A DNA stretch of 64,000 nt, taken from NCBI GenBank assembly GCA_965199175.1, contig OZ240684.1, forward strand, positions 1,488,001-1,552,000, given 5' to 3'. A program made the translations under genes and the position numbers. The notes under the pieces are model-generated. The model ran no database searches, was not told the DNA's origin, and saw only the letters and a list, made by a program, of their open reading frames with translations. Source of the DNA: G963923945 sp965199175 (GTDB taxonomy: Bacteria; Pseudomonadota; Alphaproteobacteria; G963923945). Below, piece after piece: positions 52,418 through 60,827 of this stretch. The number at the start of each line of letters is the position of its first letter. Positions within the stretch are counted from its first letter, which is position 1.

Positions 52418-53290
52418 TCATGGCGTGGAATTCCTCTCAAAGGGTATTAAATCGCTGATCCGAACCTGACCGGTAAAGCTGATATGTGCAGGACCGGTTA
52501 AAAGAACATGATCATCCCCGGCCCATGCGACGTTGAGACACCCACCATCAACCATAATATCAGCCTGACGACCACTCAGGCCCCGGCGATGGGCCGCCAC
52601 CAATGTTGCACAGGCACCACTCCCACAAGCCGGGGTGAGGCCGGCTCCCCGTTCCCAAACCCGCAGGCGAATTGTTTCCGGCCCCAGAATTTGCGCCACC
52701 TCAACATTGGTACGTTCAGGGAATAATGAATCTGTTTCAATCACCGGGCCGATGGTCTCTAAATCGACCGCCTGTGCATCGGCAACGAAAAAAACCGCAT
52801 GAGGGTTCCCCATATTGACACCACAAGCATCCCCCAATATCTGCGGCCCAACATCAAGATGGAGTGTATCAGCCGCAAAAGCCAGAGGAATATCCTGCCA
52901 ATCGAAACGCGGACGCCCCATATCAACACAGATCTGCCCGCCGGATCGATGGGCATCAATGATCCCGGATGACGTTTCTATCACCAGGTGATCTTCTCCG
53001 GACTGGTCCATCAACCACCCGGCAACACAGCGGGCGGCATTGCCGCACGCCCCGGCCACCCCGCCATCGGCATTGAAAATACGCATCGCAACAAGAGCAA
53101 GGTCATCAGATGCCGGTTCAACCACAATGACCTGATCACAACCAATACCGAGCCGCCGCCCGGCAAGAGCACGGACATCGGCTGGGCCGGGAACTGCCCC
53201 CCCCTGGCGGACATCAATCACCACAAAGTCATTCCCCAGACCATGCATTTTGATAAAGTCATATGTTTGGGTGCAATCACGTGTCATCAT
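52418..53290 (-). CDS. dapF: Diaminopimelate epimerase
   Basis: 290 residues. FIKMHGLGNDFVVID at the N-terminus, FNADGGVAGACGNAARCVAGWL (about 68-89) with the first catalytic Cys, VNMGNPHAVFFV, and WERGAGLTPACGSGACATLVAA (about 208-229) with the second Cys. It converts LL- to meso-DAP for lysine and peptidoglycan. Two adjacent ATGs (53290, 53287) are possible starts. Upstream of mtaB-ftsY by 33 bases, same strand. Confidence 0.96.
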   Translation of the reverse strand: MMTRDCTQTYDFIKMHGLGNDFVVIDVRQGGAVPGPADVRALAGRRLGIGCDQVIVVEPASDDLALVAMRIFNADGGVAGACGNAARCVAGWLMDQSGEDHLVIETSSGIIDAHRSGGQICVDMGRPRFDWQDIPLAFAADTLHLDVGPQILGDACGVNMGNPHAVFFVADAQAVDLETIGPVIETDSLFPERTNVEVAQILGPETIRLRVWERGAGLTPACGSGACATLVAAHRRGLSGRQADIMVDGGCLNVAWAGDDHVLLTGPAHISFTGQVRISDLIPFERNSTP

Positions 53291-53813
53291 ACGCCTTCAA
53301 TACGGTCCGGGATGGGAGCCTGTCCAGAGGGTCTTTGCTGTCTTACTCTTTGCTGTCTCAGCTTAAAAAAGCTGATCTTGACCAGATCAGGGCTATCGCA
53401 TAAATTAAGCCAGATCAGAGAAATCTTTATCAGAACAATCTTTTTTACGTAGATTTTTTTACGTAGATTGATTTTTTTTACGTAGATTCTTTTATGTCCG
53501 TTCGTCTCGGAAAGGGAGGGGCACACCCGTCCGCGAGTTTCGCGCACCGGTGACACCGGTTTATTGTTGATCCAAAACCCAGGCAGAACAATCAAAAGAT
53601 GGCCATCACGAAAGAGAGAAGTCATGAGAAACAATCAGGAATAGAAATGATCAGGAACAGAAACAGTCAGGAACAGTCCCCATAACGGCGGGAATTCTCA
53701 TAAAGAGAGCATGATTGTAAAGAAACATAGACTTTCAAAAGAGATGATCAAAGAAATACCTGAATAATAGAGATACCCGAACAGAGAGACCGGACAGAGA
53801 GACAATAAAAACA
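53291..53813. other. Divergent intergenic region between dapF and ffh
   Basis: About 520 bases. TTTTTTACGTAGATT repeats three times at 53441-53489; CTTTGCTGTCT is doubled near 53332-53360; GAACAGAAACAGTCAGGAACAG units occur at 53650-53680 and AGAGAGACCGGACAGAGAGAC close to ffh. CACCGGTGACACCGGT near 53550 is a partly palindromic GC patch. I looked for a 4.5S RNA with its conserved GGAA/AGCA loop next to ffh and did not see one. Confidence 0.6.
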
Positions 53814-55217
53814 ATGTTTACCCAACTGACAGATCGTCTGGTCGGCGTTTTTGACCGGATGCGTGGTCGCGGAATCTTATCAGAAAATGATGTTGATCAG
53901 GCGATGCGCGACATCCGTATCGCCCTTTTGGAAGCCGATGTGGCTCTGCCGGTGGTCAAAACCCTGGTTGCTCAGATCAAAGAAAAAGCGGTCGGTGAGG
54001 ATGTCGTGCGGAGCGTTGCACCGGCTCAAATGGTGGTCAAGATTGTCCATGATCATCTGGTTGATGCTCTGGGTGGTGAGAATGAAACCCTCAACCTCTC
54101 AGCAACACCCCCGGTGGTTCTGTTGCTGGTCGGGGTTCAGGGATCCGGAAAAACGACAACAGCCGCCAAACTCGCCAAACGGCTGGTGAAACGGGATAAG
54201 AAACGGGTTTTGCTGGCCTCTCTGGATATTCACCGTCCGGCAGCTCAGGAGCAGTTGGCCAGCCTGGCTGACCAATCCGGGATCCCCTGCCTTGATATTC
54301 AATCGGGTGAGACCGCCCGGGAGATCACACAGCGCGCCCTAAAGCGGGGCCGGGCCGAAGGCTGTGATGTGATCATTCTGGATAGTGCAGGCAGGCTGAG
54401 CGTTGATGATGCAATGATGGCCGAAGCCAGGGAAGTCTCACAGATTGCTCAGCCCAAAGAGACTCTTTTGGTGGCTGACGCCATGACTGGCCAGGATGCG
54501 GTGCGGGTGGCAACAGCATTTCATCAACACCTGACCCTGACCGGCCTCATTCTCACCCGGGTTGATGGTGATGCGCGTGGTGGGGCAGCCCTTTCAATGC
54601 GCTCGGTTACCGGTTGCCCGGTTAAATTCATCGGGGTTGGCGAAAAAATTGATGACCTGGAAGCATTCCATCCCGAACGCATCGCGTCACGGATCTTAGG
54701 GATGGGTGATGTGGTGAGCCTGGTCGAAAAAACCACCGAAAGTCTGGATCAGGAAAAAGCCGCAAAAATCGCCCGGAAAATCCAAAAAGGAAGATTCGAC
54801 TTCAATGATCTGGCCGAACAGCTGGGACAGATGGAAAAAACCGGCAACCTTCAGGATATTTTATCCATGATTCCCGGTCTTGGTAAGATGGGGAAGATAC
54901 GTCAACAGGCAGCTCAGGCCGGAATTGACGAAAACATGATCAAACATCAGAAAGCCCTCATCAGCTCAATGACTCCAGGCGAACGCCGCCGCCCGGAGAT
55001 CATCAAAGCATCCCGTAAACGCCGGATTGCTGCTGGTTGCGGCCTCACCGTCCAGGATCTCAACCGGTTGCTCAAACAGCATAAGCAAATGAGTCAAATG
55101 ATGAAACGCTTTGGCAAGCTCGGCCCCCGGCAACTCCGGGAACTCACCGCCAGAGCAGACGGAGGCTTTCCGGGTATGCCGGGTATGCCAGCCGGAAAAC
55201 AACCCTGGAATCTTTAG
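53814..55217 (+). CDS. ffh: Signal recognition particle protein Ffh
   Basis: 467 residues. N domain MFTQLTDRLVGVFDRMRGRG, GTPase motifs GVQGSGKTTTAAKLAKRL (G1, about 106), DIHRPAAQEQL, DSAGRLSVDDAMM (usual DTAGR reads DSAGR), TRVDGDARGGAALS and GVGEKIDDLEAFHPERIASRILGMGD, then the Met-rich M domain (IPGLGKMGKIRQQ; KQHKQMSQMMKRF). Cotranslational targeting partner of FtsY. First gene of the ffh-rpsP-rimM-trmD-rplS run. The tail (GFPGMPGMPAGKQPWNL) has a small repeat. Confidence 0.97.
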   Translation: MFTQLTDRLVGVFDRMRGRGILSENDVDQAMRDIRIALLEADVALPVVKTLVAQIKEKAVGEDVVRSVAPAQMVVKIVHDHLVDALGGENETLNLSATPPVVLLLVGVQGSGKTTTAAKLAKRLVKRDKKRVLLASLDIHRPAAQEQLASLADQSGIPCLDIQSGETAREITQRALKRGRAEGCDVIILDSAGRLSVDDAMMAEAREVSQIAQPKETLLVADAMTGQDAVRVATAFHQHLTLTGLILTRVDGDARGGAALSMRSVTGCPVKFIGVGEKIDDLEAFHPERIASRILGMGDVVSLVEKTTESLDQEKAAKIARKIQKGRFDFNDLAEQLGQMEKTGNLQDILSMIPGLGKMGKIRQQAAQAGIDENMIKHQKALISSMTPGERRRPEIIKASRKRRIAAGCGLTVQDLNRLLKQHKQMSQMMKRFGKLGPRQLRELTARADGGFPGMPGMPAGKQPWNL

Positions 55218-55326
55218 AATTTTTAGAATCTTTAGCATTTTTAACCCTCTGTTTCTCACTGCCTCTGTGAATATTCACCCTCATTAAGGCCAACTTTTTC
55301 AACATGTTATAAGGAGATTATAGATA

Positions 55327-55866
55327 ATGGCTGTGGTCATTCGACTGTCCCGTGGCGGGACAAAAAAACGTCCTTTCTACCGCATTGTGATTGCTGACCG
55401 GCGCATGCCACGCGATGGTCGTTTCATTGAACGTGTTGGTTCCTACAATCCGATGCTAGCCAGGGACCATGCCGAGCGGGTAATCCTGAGCAATGAGCGG
55501 ATCACCCATTGGTTGTCCAAAGGTGCCCAGCCGACCAACCGGGTCGCCCGTTTTCTGGCTCAGGCGGGTCTTGCCCCAAAACCAGCCATTCCTGAACAAA
55601 CCAAAAAGAACCAACCCAGCGCCAAAACGTTAGAGCGGCAAAAAGAAAAAGCTGAAAAGAAACAAGCCACAGCAGCACCAGCCGACCAGAATGATCAAAC
55701 CGACCAGGGCACGGACAATACTGCCGGGGCAACCAGCCAGGACTCAGAAGATCACGTTGAAACGCAAGCCCAGGCAGCTGCCCAGAGCGATCAAGAAACT
55801 GATTCCCCAACCACCGAACCGGAGCAAAAACCCCAAGCTGATAGCGGGGAAACCGCCACATCATGA
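55327..55866 (+). CDS. rpsP: Ribosomal protein bS16 with long low-complexity tail
   Basis: 179 residues; the S16 core is about 85. MAVVIRLSRGGTKKRPFYRIVIADRRMPRDGRFIERVGSYNP is typical. After residue 90 comes a Lys/Glu then Gln/Asp/Thr-rich tail (KTLERQKEKAEKKQ, QTDQGTDNT, DSEDHVETQAQAA) with no fold. AAGGAG stands 8 bases before ATG. It overlaps rimM as ATGA. C-terminal tails occur in alphaproteobacterial S16, but this one doubles the protein. Confidence 0.96.
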   Translation: MAVVIRLSRGGTKKRPFYRIVIADRRMPRDGRFIERVGSYNPMLARDHAERVILSNERITHWLSKGAQPTNRVARFLAQAGLAPKPAIPEQTKKNQPSAKTLERQKEKAEKKQATAAPADQNDQTDQGTDNTAGATSQDSEDHVETQAQAAAQSDQETDSPTTEPEQKPQADSGETATS

Positions 55867-56411
55867 ACCGGGTTTGTGTCGGTGTTGTGACAGGAGCTCA
55901 CGGGCTGCATGGCTTATTAAAGGTCAGGAGCTTTACCGAAAACCCCGGAGATATCGGGATTTATGGGCCGCTCAGCAACGCTGAGGGAGACCATCACTGG
56001 ACGGTTACGGTCAAAAAGCAGGACAAGAATACGGTGCTGGCCCGATTTGATGGCATCGGCAAACGTGAAGATGCTGCTGCTCTGGCAGGAACCCGTCTGT
56101 TTATTGACCGGTCAGCATTGCCAGCCCCCAATGATCCTGAATCCTATTATCATGCTGATCTGATTGGTTTGCAGGCAAAACAACAGGATGGCCAGATCAT
56201 TGGGGTTATTCAGGCGATTCATAATTTTGGGGCCGGGGATATTTTGAATATTGTTTCCGGGGATGGGCACAGTTTTGACCTTCCTTTTACCCGCCAATGG
56301 GTTCCGGAAATTGATCTTTCGGGGGGCTTTATCCTGGTCAGCCCGCCCTCCGGCCTGTGGGACAATCACCAGCCAGCCCCGCAACCCGGCTCTATGAGCC
56401 GGCATCCGTGA
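55863..56411 (+). CDS. rimM: 16S rRNA processing protein RimM
   Basis: 182 residues. VCVGVVTGAHGLHGLLKVRSFTENP at the N-terminus, FDGIGKREDAAALAGTRLFI, YYHADLIGLQA and VIQAIHNFGAGDILNI followed by PFTRQWVPEIDLSGGFILV are RimM barrel and PRC-barrel features. It helps 30S head maturation. Coupled by 4-base overlap to rpsP and by TGATG to trmD. Confidence 0.95.
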   Translation: MNRVCVGVVTGAHGLHGLLKVRSFTENPGDIGIYGPLSNAEGDHHWTVTVKKQDKNTVLARFDGIGKREDAAALAGTRLFIDRSALPAPNDPESYYHADLIGLQAKQQDGQIIGVIQAIHNFGAGDILNIVSGDGHSFDLPFTRQWVPEIDLSGGFILVSPPSGLWDNHQPAPQPGSMSRHP

Positions 56412-57328
56412 TGATTAACCCGCCTGTATCAGATGGTTCCGACCCGGTTGGTCATCCCCCTCCCCAACAACCTGCCCGTCCTTTCTGGCGGGCCCGGGTC
56501 TTTACCCTGTTCCCGGAAATGTTCCCCGGACCTTTGGCACATTCACTGGCCGGGAAAGCACGGGATCAGGGTCTTTGGGCGTTGGAAACGGTTGACATTC
56601 GCCGCTTTGCGCGGGATAAGCACGCAACAGTCGATGGACCGCCATTGGGTGGTGGGGCCGGGATGGTCATGCGGGCCGATGTCCTGGATGCCGCCTTACG
56701 CCAGACATTGATTTTGGAGCCAGCAACCACAGCCGACACAACAAAACAAACCCGCAATATTGCCCGGAATACTCAAGGAACCGACAGCCCAAACCCGATC
56801 CCCCAGCAATCAGTTCAACAAGAATCAACCAAACAGGAAACAACCAAACAAGAATCGATCAATCACGAGCCGATTATCTATCTGTCCCCGCGTGGGCAGC
56901 CCCTTACCCAGGAGCGGCTGAACACATTGGCTCAGCAACCAGCACTCTCGATTGTTTGCGGTCGTTATGAAGGCATTGACGACCGGGTCATTGAGGCCCA
57001 TAAAATGGAGGAAATCAGTATCGGCGACTATGTACTTTCCGGTGGCGAACCGGCGGCAATGGTTGTTATTGATGCCTGTGTGCGCTTGTTGCCCGGGGTG
57101 GTCGGACAAATAGATTCTTTGCGTGAGGAAAGTTTTCAAAACGGCTTACTTGAATATCCGCACTACACCCATCCCCGCCAATGGAAAGGATATCCTGTGC
57201 CGGAAATTTTGTTATCAGGAAACCATGGTCAAATCGCCGCATGGCGGCAAGAACAAGCCAAAAAAATCACTCAGCAACGGCGACCAGATTTATGGAAGAC
57301 GTATAAGCACAAGCATTCAGAGACATAA
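56411..57328 (+). CDS. trmD: tRNA (guanine37-N1)-methyltransferase with low-complexity insert
   Basis: 305 residues from ATG 56411, whose first base is the last base of the rimM stop (TGATG). VFTLFPEMFPGPLAHSLAGKA, DKHATVDGPPLGGGAGMVM, IYLSPRGQPLTQERL, LSIVCGRYEGIDDRVIE, EISIGDYVLSGGEPAAMVVIDA and LEYPHYTHPRQWKG are TrmD blocks with the trefoil knot. Unlike others, about 50 residues rich in Thr, Gln, Ser and Asn (about 103-153; QQSVQQESTKQETTKQES) are inserted before IIYLSP, and there is a 25-residue N-terminal extension. Confidence 0.95.
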   Translation: MINPPVSDGSDPVGHPPPQQPARPFWRARVFTLFPEMFPGPLAHSLAGKARDQGLWALETVDIRRFARDKHATVDGPPLGGGAGMVMRADVLDAALRQTLILEPATTADTTKQTRNIARNTQGTDSPNPIPQQSVQQESTKQETTKQESINHEPIIYLSPRGQPLTQERLNTLAQQPALSIVCGRYEGIDDRVIEAHKMEEISIGDYVLSGGEPAAMVVIDACVRLLPGVVGQIDSLREESFQNGLLEYPHYTHPRQWKGYPVPEILLSGNHGQIAAWRQEQAKKITQQRRPDLWKTYKHKHSET

Positions 57329-57591
57329 AGCAGGAGAAAAAACGCGAAAAATCACGTGACAGGTGAAATAAAGAACGGGAGAATTAAAGAGAGCAAAAAA
57401 ACAAACAATAACAAAGTAAACAGACAAATCCGGAAATAAAAGAGAAATTGGTAAAGCAAGAAAGTAAAACCATCAAAAAATAAAAAACTAAATAAAAAGC
57501 AAATAACTCAAATATTCAAATAACTCAAATATTAAAGAGTAAAACAACCAAATATAACCAAATATAAAAAGTAACCACAAAGAGAAAAACC
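57329..57591. other. A-rich low-complexity leader of rplS
   Basis: 263 bases of very A-rich sequence. AACTCAAATATT and ACCAAATATA units are tandemly doubled at about 57506-57572. AGAGAAAAACC precedes the rplS ATG. No gene. Confidence 0.8.
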
Positions 57592-58110
57592 ATGAATATC
57601 ATCGAAACTCTCGAAAATGAGCAGATTGAAAAGCTCCGCGGCGGCAAGCCTGTTCCGGATTTTTCTCCCGGCGATACCTTAAAGGTCCATGTCAAGGTCG
57701 TTGAGGGATCACGCGAACGGATTCAGGTCTTCGAAGGTGTCTGTATTGCCATCAAAAATGCCGGGCTTCATTCTGCTTTCACAGTGCGTAAAATCTCTTA
57801 TGGTGAAGGGGTTGAGCGGGTGTTCCCACTGCATTCACCGCGCATTGATGCTATTGAAGTCACCCGGCAAGGCGATGTGCGCCGCGCCAAGCTCTATTAC
57901 TTACGTACGCGGGCCGGTAAAGCCGCCCGGATCGCCGAAAAAGTAACCTGGAGCAGGGAAAACACCCCATCAGCCAGCGATAAAAATACCGGTAGCCTCA
58001 AACCAGAAGCACCTAATGATAATACAGTGATTGCTGATCCGGGCCAACCAGAGCAAAATACCCCTTCAACGGCAGACAATCAGCCGGAAGCTGAAAAAAA
58101 AGAATCCTGA
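57592..58110 (+). CDS. rplS: Ribosomal protein bL19 with low-complexity tail
   Basis: 172 residues; the L19 core is about 120. PDFSPGDTLKVHVKVVEGSRERIQVFEGVCIAIKN, FTVRKISYGEGVERVFPLHSP and RRAKLYYLRTRAGKAARI are typical. Residues about 123-172 (ENTPSASDKNTGSLKPEAP, ending PEAEKKES) are Pro/Asn/Glu-rich and unstructured. The tail DNA is part of a 246-bp tandem duplication whose second copy lies after the stop. Last gene of the ffh cluster. Confidence 0.96.
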   Translation: MNIIETLENEQIEKLRGGKPVPDFSPGDTLKVHVKVVEGSRERIQVFEGVCIAIKNAGLHSAFTVRKISYGEGVERVFPLHSPRIDAIEVTRQGDVRRAKLYYLRTRAGKAARIAEKVTWSRENTPSASDKNTGSLKPEAPNDNTVIADPGQPEQNTPSTADNQPEAEKKES

Positions 58111-58466
58111 AAAAAAAGATGGGGCTGGAAAGGGAACGGGACTGGGAAAAGGAGCGGAACTGAAAAAGGGACGGAGCAGGAAATAGGGACAGGGCTGGAA
58201 AAAGAGATAAGACCGGAAAACAGCGATAAAAATGCCGGTAGCCTCAAACCAGAAGCACCTAATGATAATACAGTGATTGCTGATCCGGGCCAACCAGAGC
58301 AAAATACCCCTTCAACGGCAGACAATCAGCCGGAAGCCGAAAAAAAAGAATCCTGAAAAAAAGGGGCGGAACTGAAAAAGGGACGGAACCGAAAAAGGGA
58401 CGGAGCAGGAAATAGGAACGGGACTGGAAAAAGAGATAAGACTAGAAAAAAGAGACAGAACTGAAA
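57975..58466. repeat. 246-bp tandem duplication of the rplS 3' end and purine-rich spacer
   Basis: Bases 57975-58220 recur from 58221 with offset exactly 246. The first ~136 bases of each (rplS tail codons, including TCCTGA stop at 58108 and 58354) differ at about two or three positions. The following spacers, built of GGGACGGAGCAGGAAATAGG-like purine runs, are also alike but more diverged. The unit is a multiple of three, yet the stop in copy 1 keeps copy 2 untranslated. The plus strand of the spacer is almost pure A/G. Confidence 0.95.
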
Positions 58467-58498
58467 AAGGGAATACTGAAAAAGGGAACAACGTGATC

Positions 58499-59938
58499 AT
58501 GGCCTCTGTGCAGCCCCCAATCGCTGAATCCGGATCAGCCAAAAAAACCATGTTCGATAAAATCTGGGACAGCCATGTGGTTGACCGGCAGGATGATGGT
58601 CTTTGCTTGCTGTATATTGATCGCCACCTGGTTCATGAAGTGACCAGCCCACAGGCCTTTGCCGGATTGCGCCAGGCCGGTCGCCGGGTACGGCGTCCCG
58701 AAGCAACTTTGGCTGTTTGCGACCATAATGTTCCAACCGCCAATCGCCACCAGGGGATTGAGGATTCTCAGTCGCGTTTGCAGATTGACGCATTGCGCCG
58801 TAATTGCGCGGATTTTGGGATTGAATTCTTTGATCTTCTGGATATCCGGCAAGGCATCGTCCATGTCATTGGCCCGGAGCAAGGCTTCACGCAACCGGGA
58901 ATGACCATTGTGTGCGGGGATTCCCATACATCAACCCATGGTGCTTTCGGCGCACTGGCTTTTGGCATTGGCACATCGGAAGTTGAGCATGTTCTTTCCA
59001 CCCAAACTCTGCTGCAAAAACCAGCCAAAAATATGCGGCTGGCGATTGAAGGAACGCTGACGTCCGGGGTCACGGCTAAAGATATGATTCTGGCTGCAAT
59101 CGGTCGTATTGGGGCGGCTGGCGGAGTTGGTCATGTCATCGAATATGCCGGTTCAGCAGTCCGGGCGCTGTCTATGGAAAGCCGCATGACCATGTGCAAT
59201 ATGTCGATTGAAGGCGGAGCACGGGCTGGTCTGATTGCTCCGGATCAGACCACTTTCGATTATATCCGGGAACGGACAATGGCACCCAAAGGGGCCGCCT
59301 GGGACCAGGCTTTGACATATTGGCGGCGTCTGCCCAGTGATGCCGGGGCATCCTATGATAAAAATATTGAGATCACAGCCGCATCCATTGCCCCTCAGGT
59401 CACCTGGGGAACCAGCCCTCAGGATGTGGTGGGGATTGATTCTGCGGTTCCTGAACCCAATGCTGAAAAAGACGACAATCGCCGGACGGCCATGATGCGT
59501 TCACTTGAGTATATGGGGCTGAAACCCGGAACCCCGATGCGCGATATCACCATTGACCGGGTTTTCATTGGTTCCTGCACCAATGGGCGGATTGAAGATT
59601 TGCGCTCGGCGGCGGCTGTTATTCGTGGACGTAAGGTCGCCAGCCATGTATCGGCAATGGTGGTCCCGGGATCCGGACTGGTACGTCAACAAGCTGAAGC
59701 AGAAGGTCTGAACCGGATTTTCAGCGATGCCGGATTCGATTGGCGTGAACCGGGATGCTCCATGTGTCTGGCCATGAATGCCGATAAACTCAATCCACGC
59801 GAACGTTGTGCTTCCACCTCCAACCGCAATTTTGAAGGACGCCAGGGCCGGGGCGGACGCACCCATCTGATGAGCCCGATCATGGCAGCAGCAGCAGCGG
59901 TTTCCGGACGGCTGGCCGATACACGTGATTTCCTGTAA
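58499..59938 (+). CDS. leuC: 3-Isopropylmalate dehydratase large subunit
   Basis: 479 residues from ATG 58499 (MASVQPPIAESGSAKKTMFDKIWDSHVV); GTG 58493 is in frame too. IDRHLVHEVTSPQAFAGLR, VCGDSHTSTHGAFGALAFGIGTSEVEHVL, IGSCTNGRIEDLRSAA (Cys ligand) and EPGCSMCLAMN (two Cys ligands) hold the aconitase-type 4Fe-4S cluster. Leucine synthesis, with LeuD. The first 15 residues differ from the usual start. leuD follows after 52 bases. Confidence 0.97.
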   Translation: MASVQPPIAESGSAKKTMFDKIWDSHVVDRQDDGLCLLYIDRHLVHEVTSPQAFAGLRQAGRRVRRPEATLAVCDHNVPTANRHQGIEDSQSRLQIDALRRNCADFGIEFFDLLDIRQGIVHVIGPEQGFTQPGMTIVCGDSHTSTHGAFGALAFGIGTSEVEHVLSTQTLLQKPAKNMRLAIEGTLTSGVTAKDMILAAIGRIGAAGGVGHVIEYAGSAVRALSMESRMTMCNMSIEGGARAGLIAPDQTTFDYIRERTMAPKGAAWDQALTYWRRLPSDAGASYDKNIEITAASIAPQVTWGTSPQDVVGIDSAVPEPNAEKDDNRRTAMMRSLEYMGLKPGTPMRDITIDRVFIGSCTNGRIEDLRSAAAVIRGRKVASHVSAMVVPGSGLVRQQAEAEGLNRIFSDAGFDWREPGCSMCLAMNADKLNPRERCASTSNRNFEGRQGRGGRTHLMSPIMAAAAAVSGRLADTRDFL

Positions 59939-59990
59939 TCACCCATCCTTGCCTGGCCATCGGCCCCCTTTTCTTTACGGACCTGGTTTT

Positions 59991-60668
59991 ATGGAAACAT
60001 TCTCAACACTCACCGGTATTGCCGCCGCTTTGCCCTTGCAGAATGTCGATACCGATATGATTATCCCCAAGCAATTTCTCAAGACCATTGAGCGTACCGG
60101 CCTTGGGGAAGGGCTTTTTTACGATATGCGCCATGACGAGAGCGGGGAAAAAATCACCGATTTTGTTCTCCATCGCCCTCCTTATGATCAAGCCCGCATT
60201 TTGATTTGCGGCCATAATTTCGGCTGTGGTTCTTCGCGCGAACATGCCCCCTGGGCTTTGCTTGATTTTGGAATTCGGTGCCTGATTTCGACTGGATTTG
60301 CCGATATTTTCTTCAATAATTGCTTTAAGAACGGGATTTTACCGATTGTTCTTCCTCAAAAAACTGTCAATTTTTTGATGGATGAAGCTGAACAAGCCAC
60401 TTCCCTGACCATTGATCTGCCTGATCAGGTTATCAGAAAAGAGAACAGCGATAACAACAAAGAGAGAGTCGACCCGATTCAGTTTGACGTCGATCCCTTT
60501 CGCAAGCAATGCCTGATAGAGGGGCTGGACGACATCGCGCTGACCCTCAAAAAACAAGCGGCAATCACCTCTTTTGAGGAAGAGAACCAACGTCGCTATC
60601 CATGGCTTTGGGAAAACACACGCACACCACCATCGCCAAAGACTTCAGTAAAGACTTCAATCAGCTAA
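59991..60668 (+). CDS. leuD: 3-Isopropylmalate dehydratase small subunit
   Basis: 225 residues from ATG 59991 (METFSTLTGIAAALPLQNVDTDMIIPKQFLKTI). ICGHNFGCGSSREHAPWALLDFG and ADIFFNNCFKNGILPI are LeuD swivel-domain blocks. The open frame extends to 59925 but without family sequence. It forms the dehydratase with LeuC. The last 20 residues (ENTRTPPSPKTSVKTSIS) include a small repeat and are probably non-native. Confidence 0.96.
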   Translation: METFSTLTGIAAALPLQNVDTDMIIPKQFLKTIERTGLGEGLFYDMRHDESGEKITDFVLHRPPYDQARILICGHNFGCGSSREHAPWALLDFGIRCLISTGFADIFFNNCFKNGILPIVLPQKTVNFLMDEAEQATSLTIDLPDQVIRKENSDNNKERVDPIQFDVDPFRKQCLIEGLDDIALTLKKQAAITSFEEENQRRYPWLWENTRTPPSPKTSVKTSIS

Positions 60669-60732
60669 AAAATGAAGGCCACCTGCTTTTAGGGAGCCAT
60701 CGGGATCATCCACTGGTCCGGGAGGCGGATCA

Positions 60733-60780
60733 TGTCCCGTGCTTCGCATGTACCGTGCCTCGCATGTACCGTGCTTCGCA
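60733..60780. repeat. 16-bp tandem repeat between leuD and petC
   Basis: TGTCCCGTGCTTCGCA, TGTACCGTGCCTCGCA and TGTACCGTGCTTCGCA stand head to tail between the convergent genes leuD and petC, followed by a decayed fourth copy. Confidence 0.9.
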
Positions 60781-60827
60781 TGGCACCCATGCCTGGTCAT
60801 GGTTATGCCCCGGATGATCCGGCCTTA

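Noticed and set aside
53287..53634. 115-codon minus-strand frame upstream of dapF
   Set aside because: Its KKIYVKKI repeats come from the TTTTTTACGTAGATT tandem repeat; no ribosome site and no conserved look.
53291..53813. 4.5S (SRP) RNA next to ffh
   Set aside because: I searched the region for the conserved GGAA/AGCA internal loop between GC stems on both strands and did not find it; the GC patch near 53550 does not fit.
58066..58551. Three similar minus-strand frames starting MSAVEGV or alike
   Set aside because: They are antisense to the duplicated rplS tail and the purine spacer, so their likeness only reflects the 246-bp repeat.
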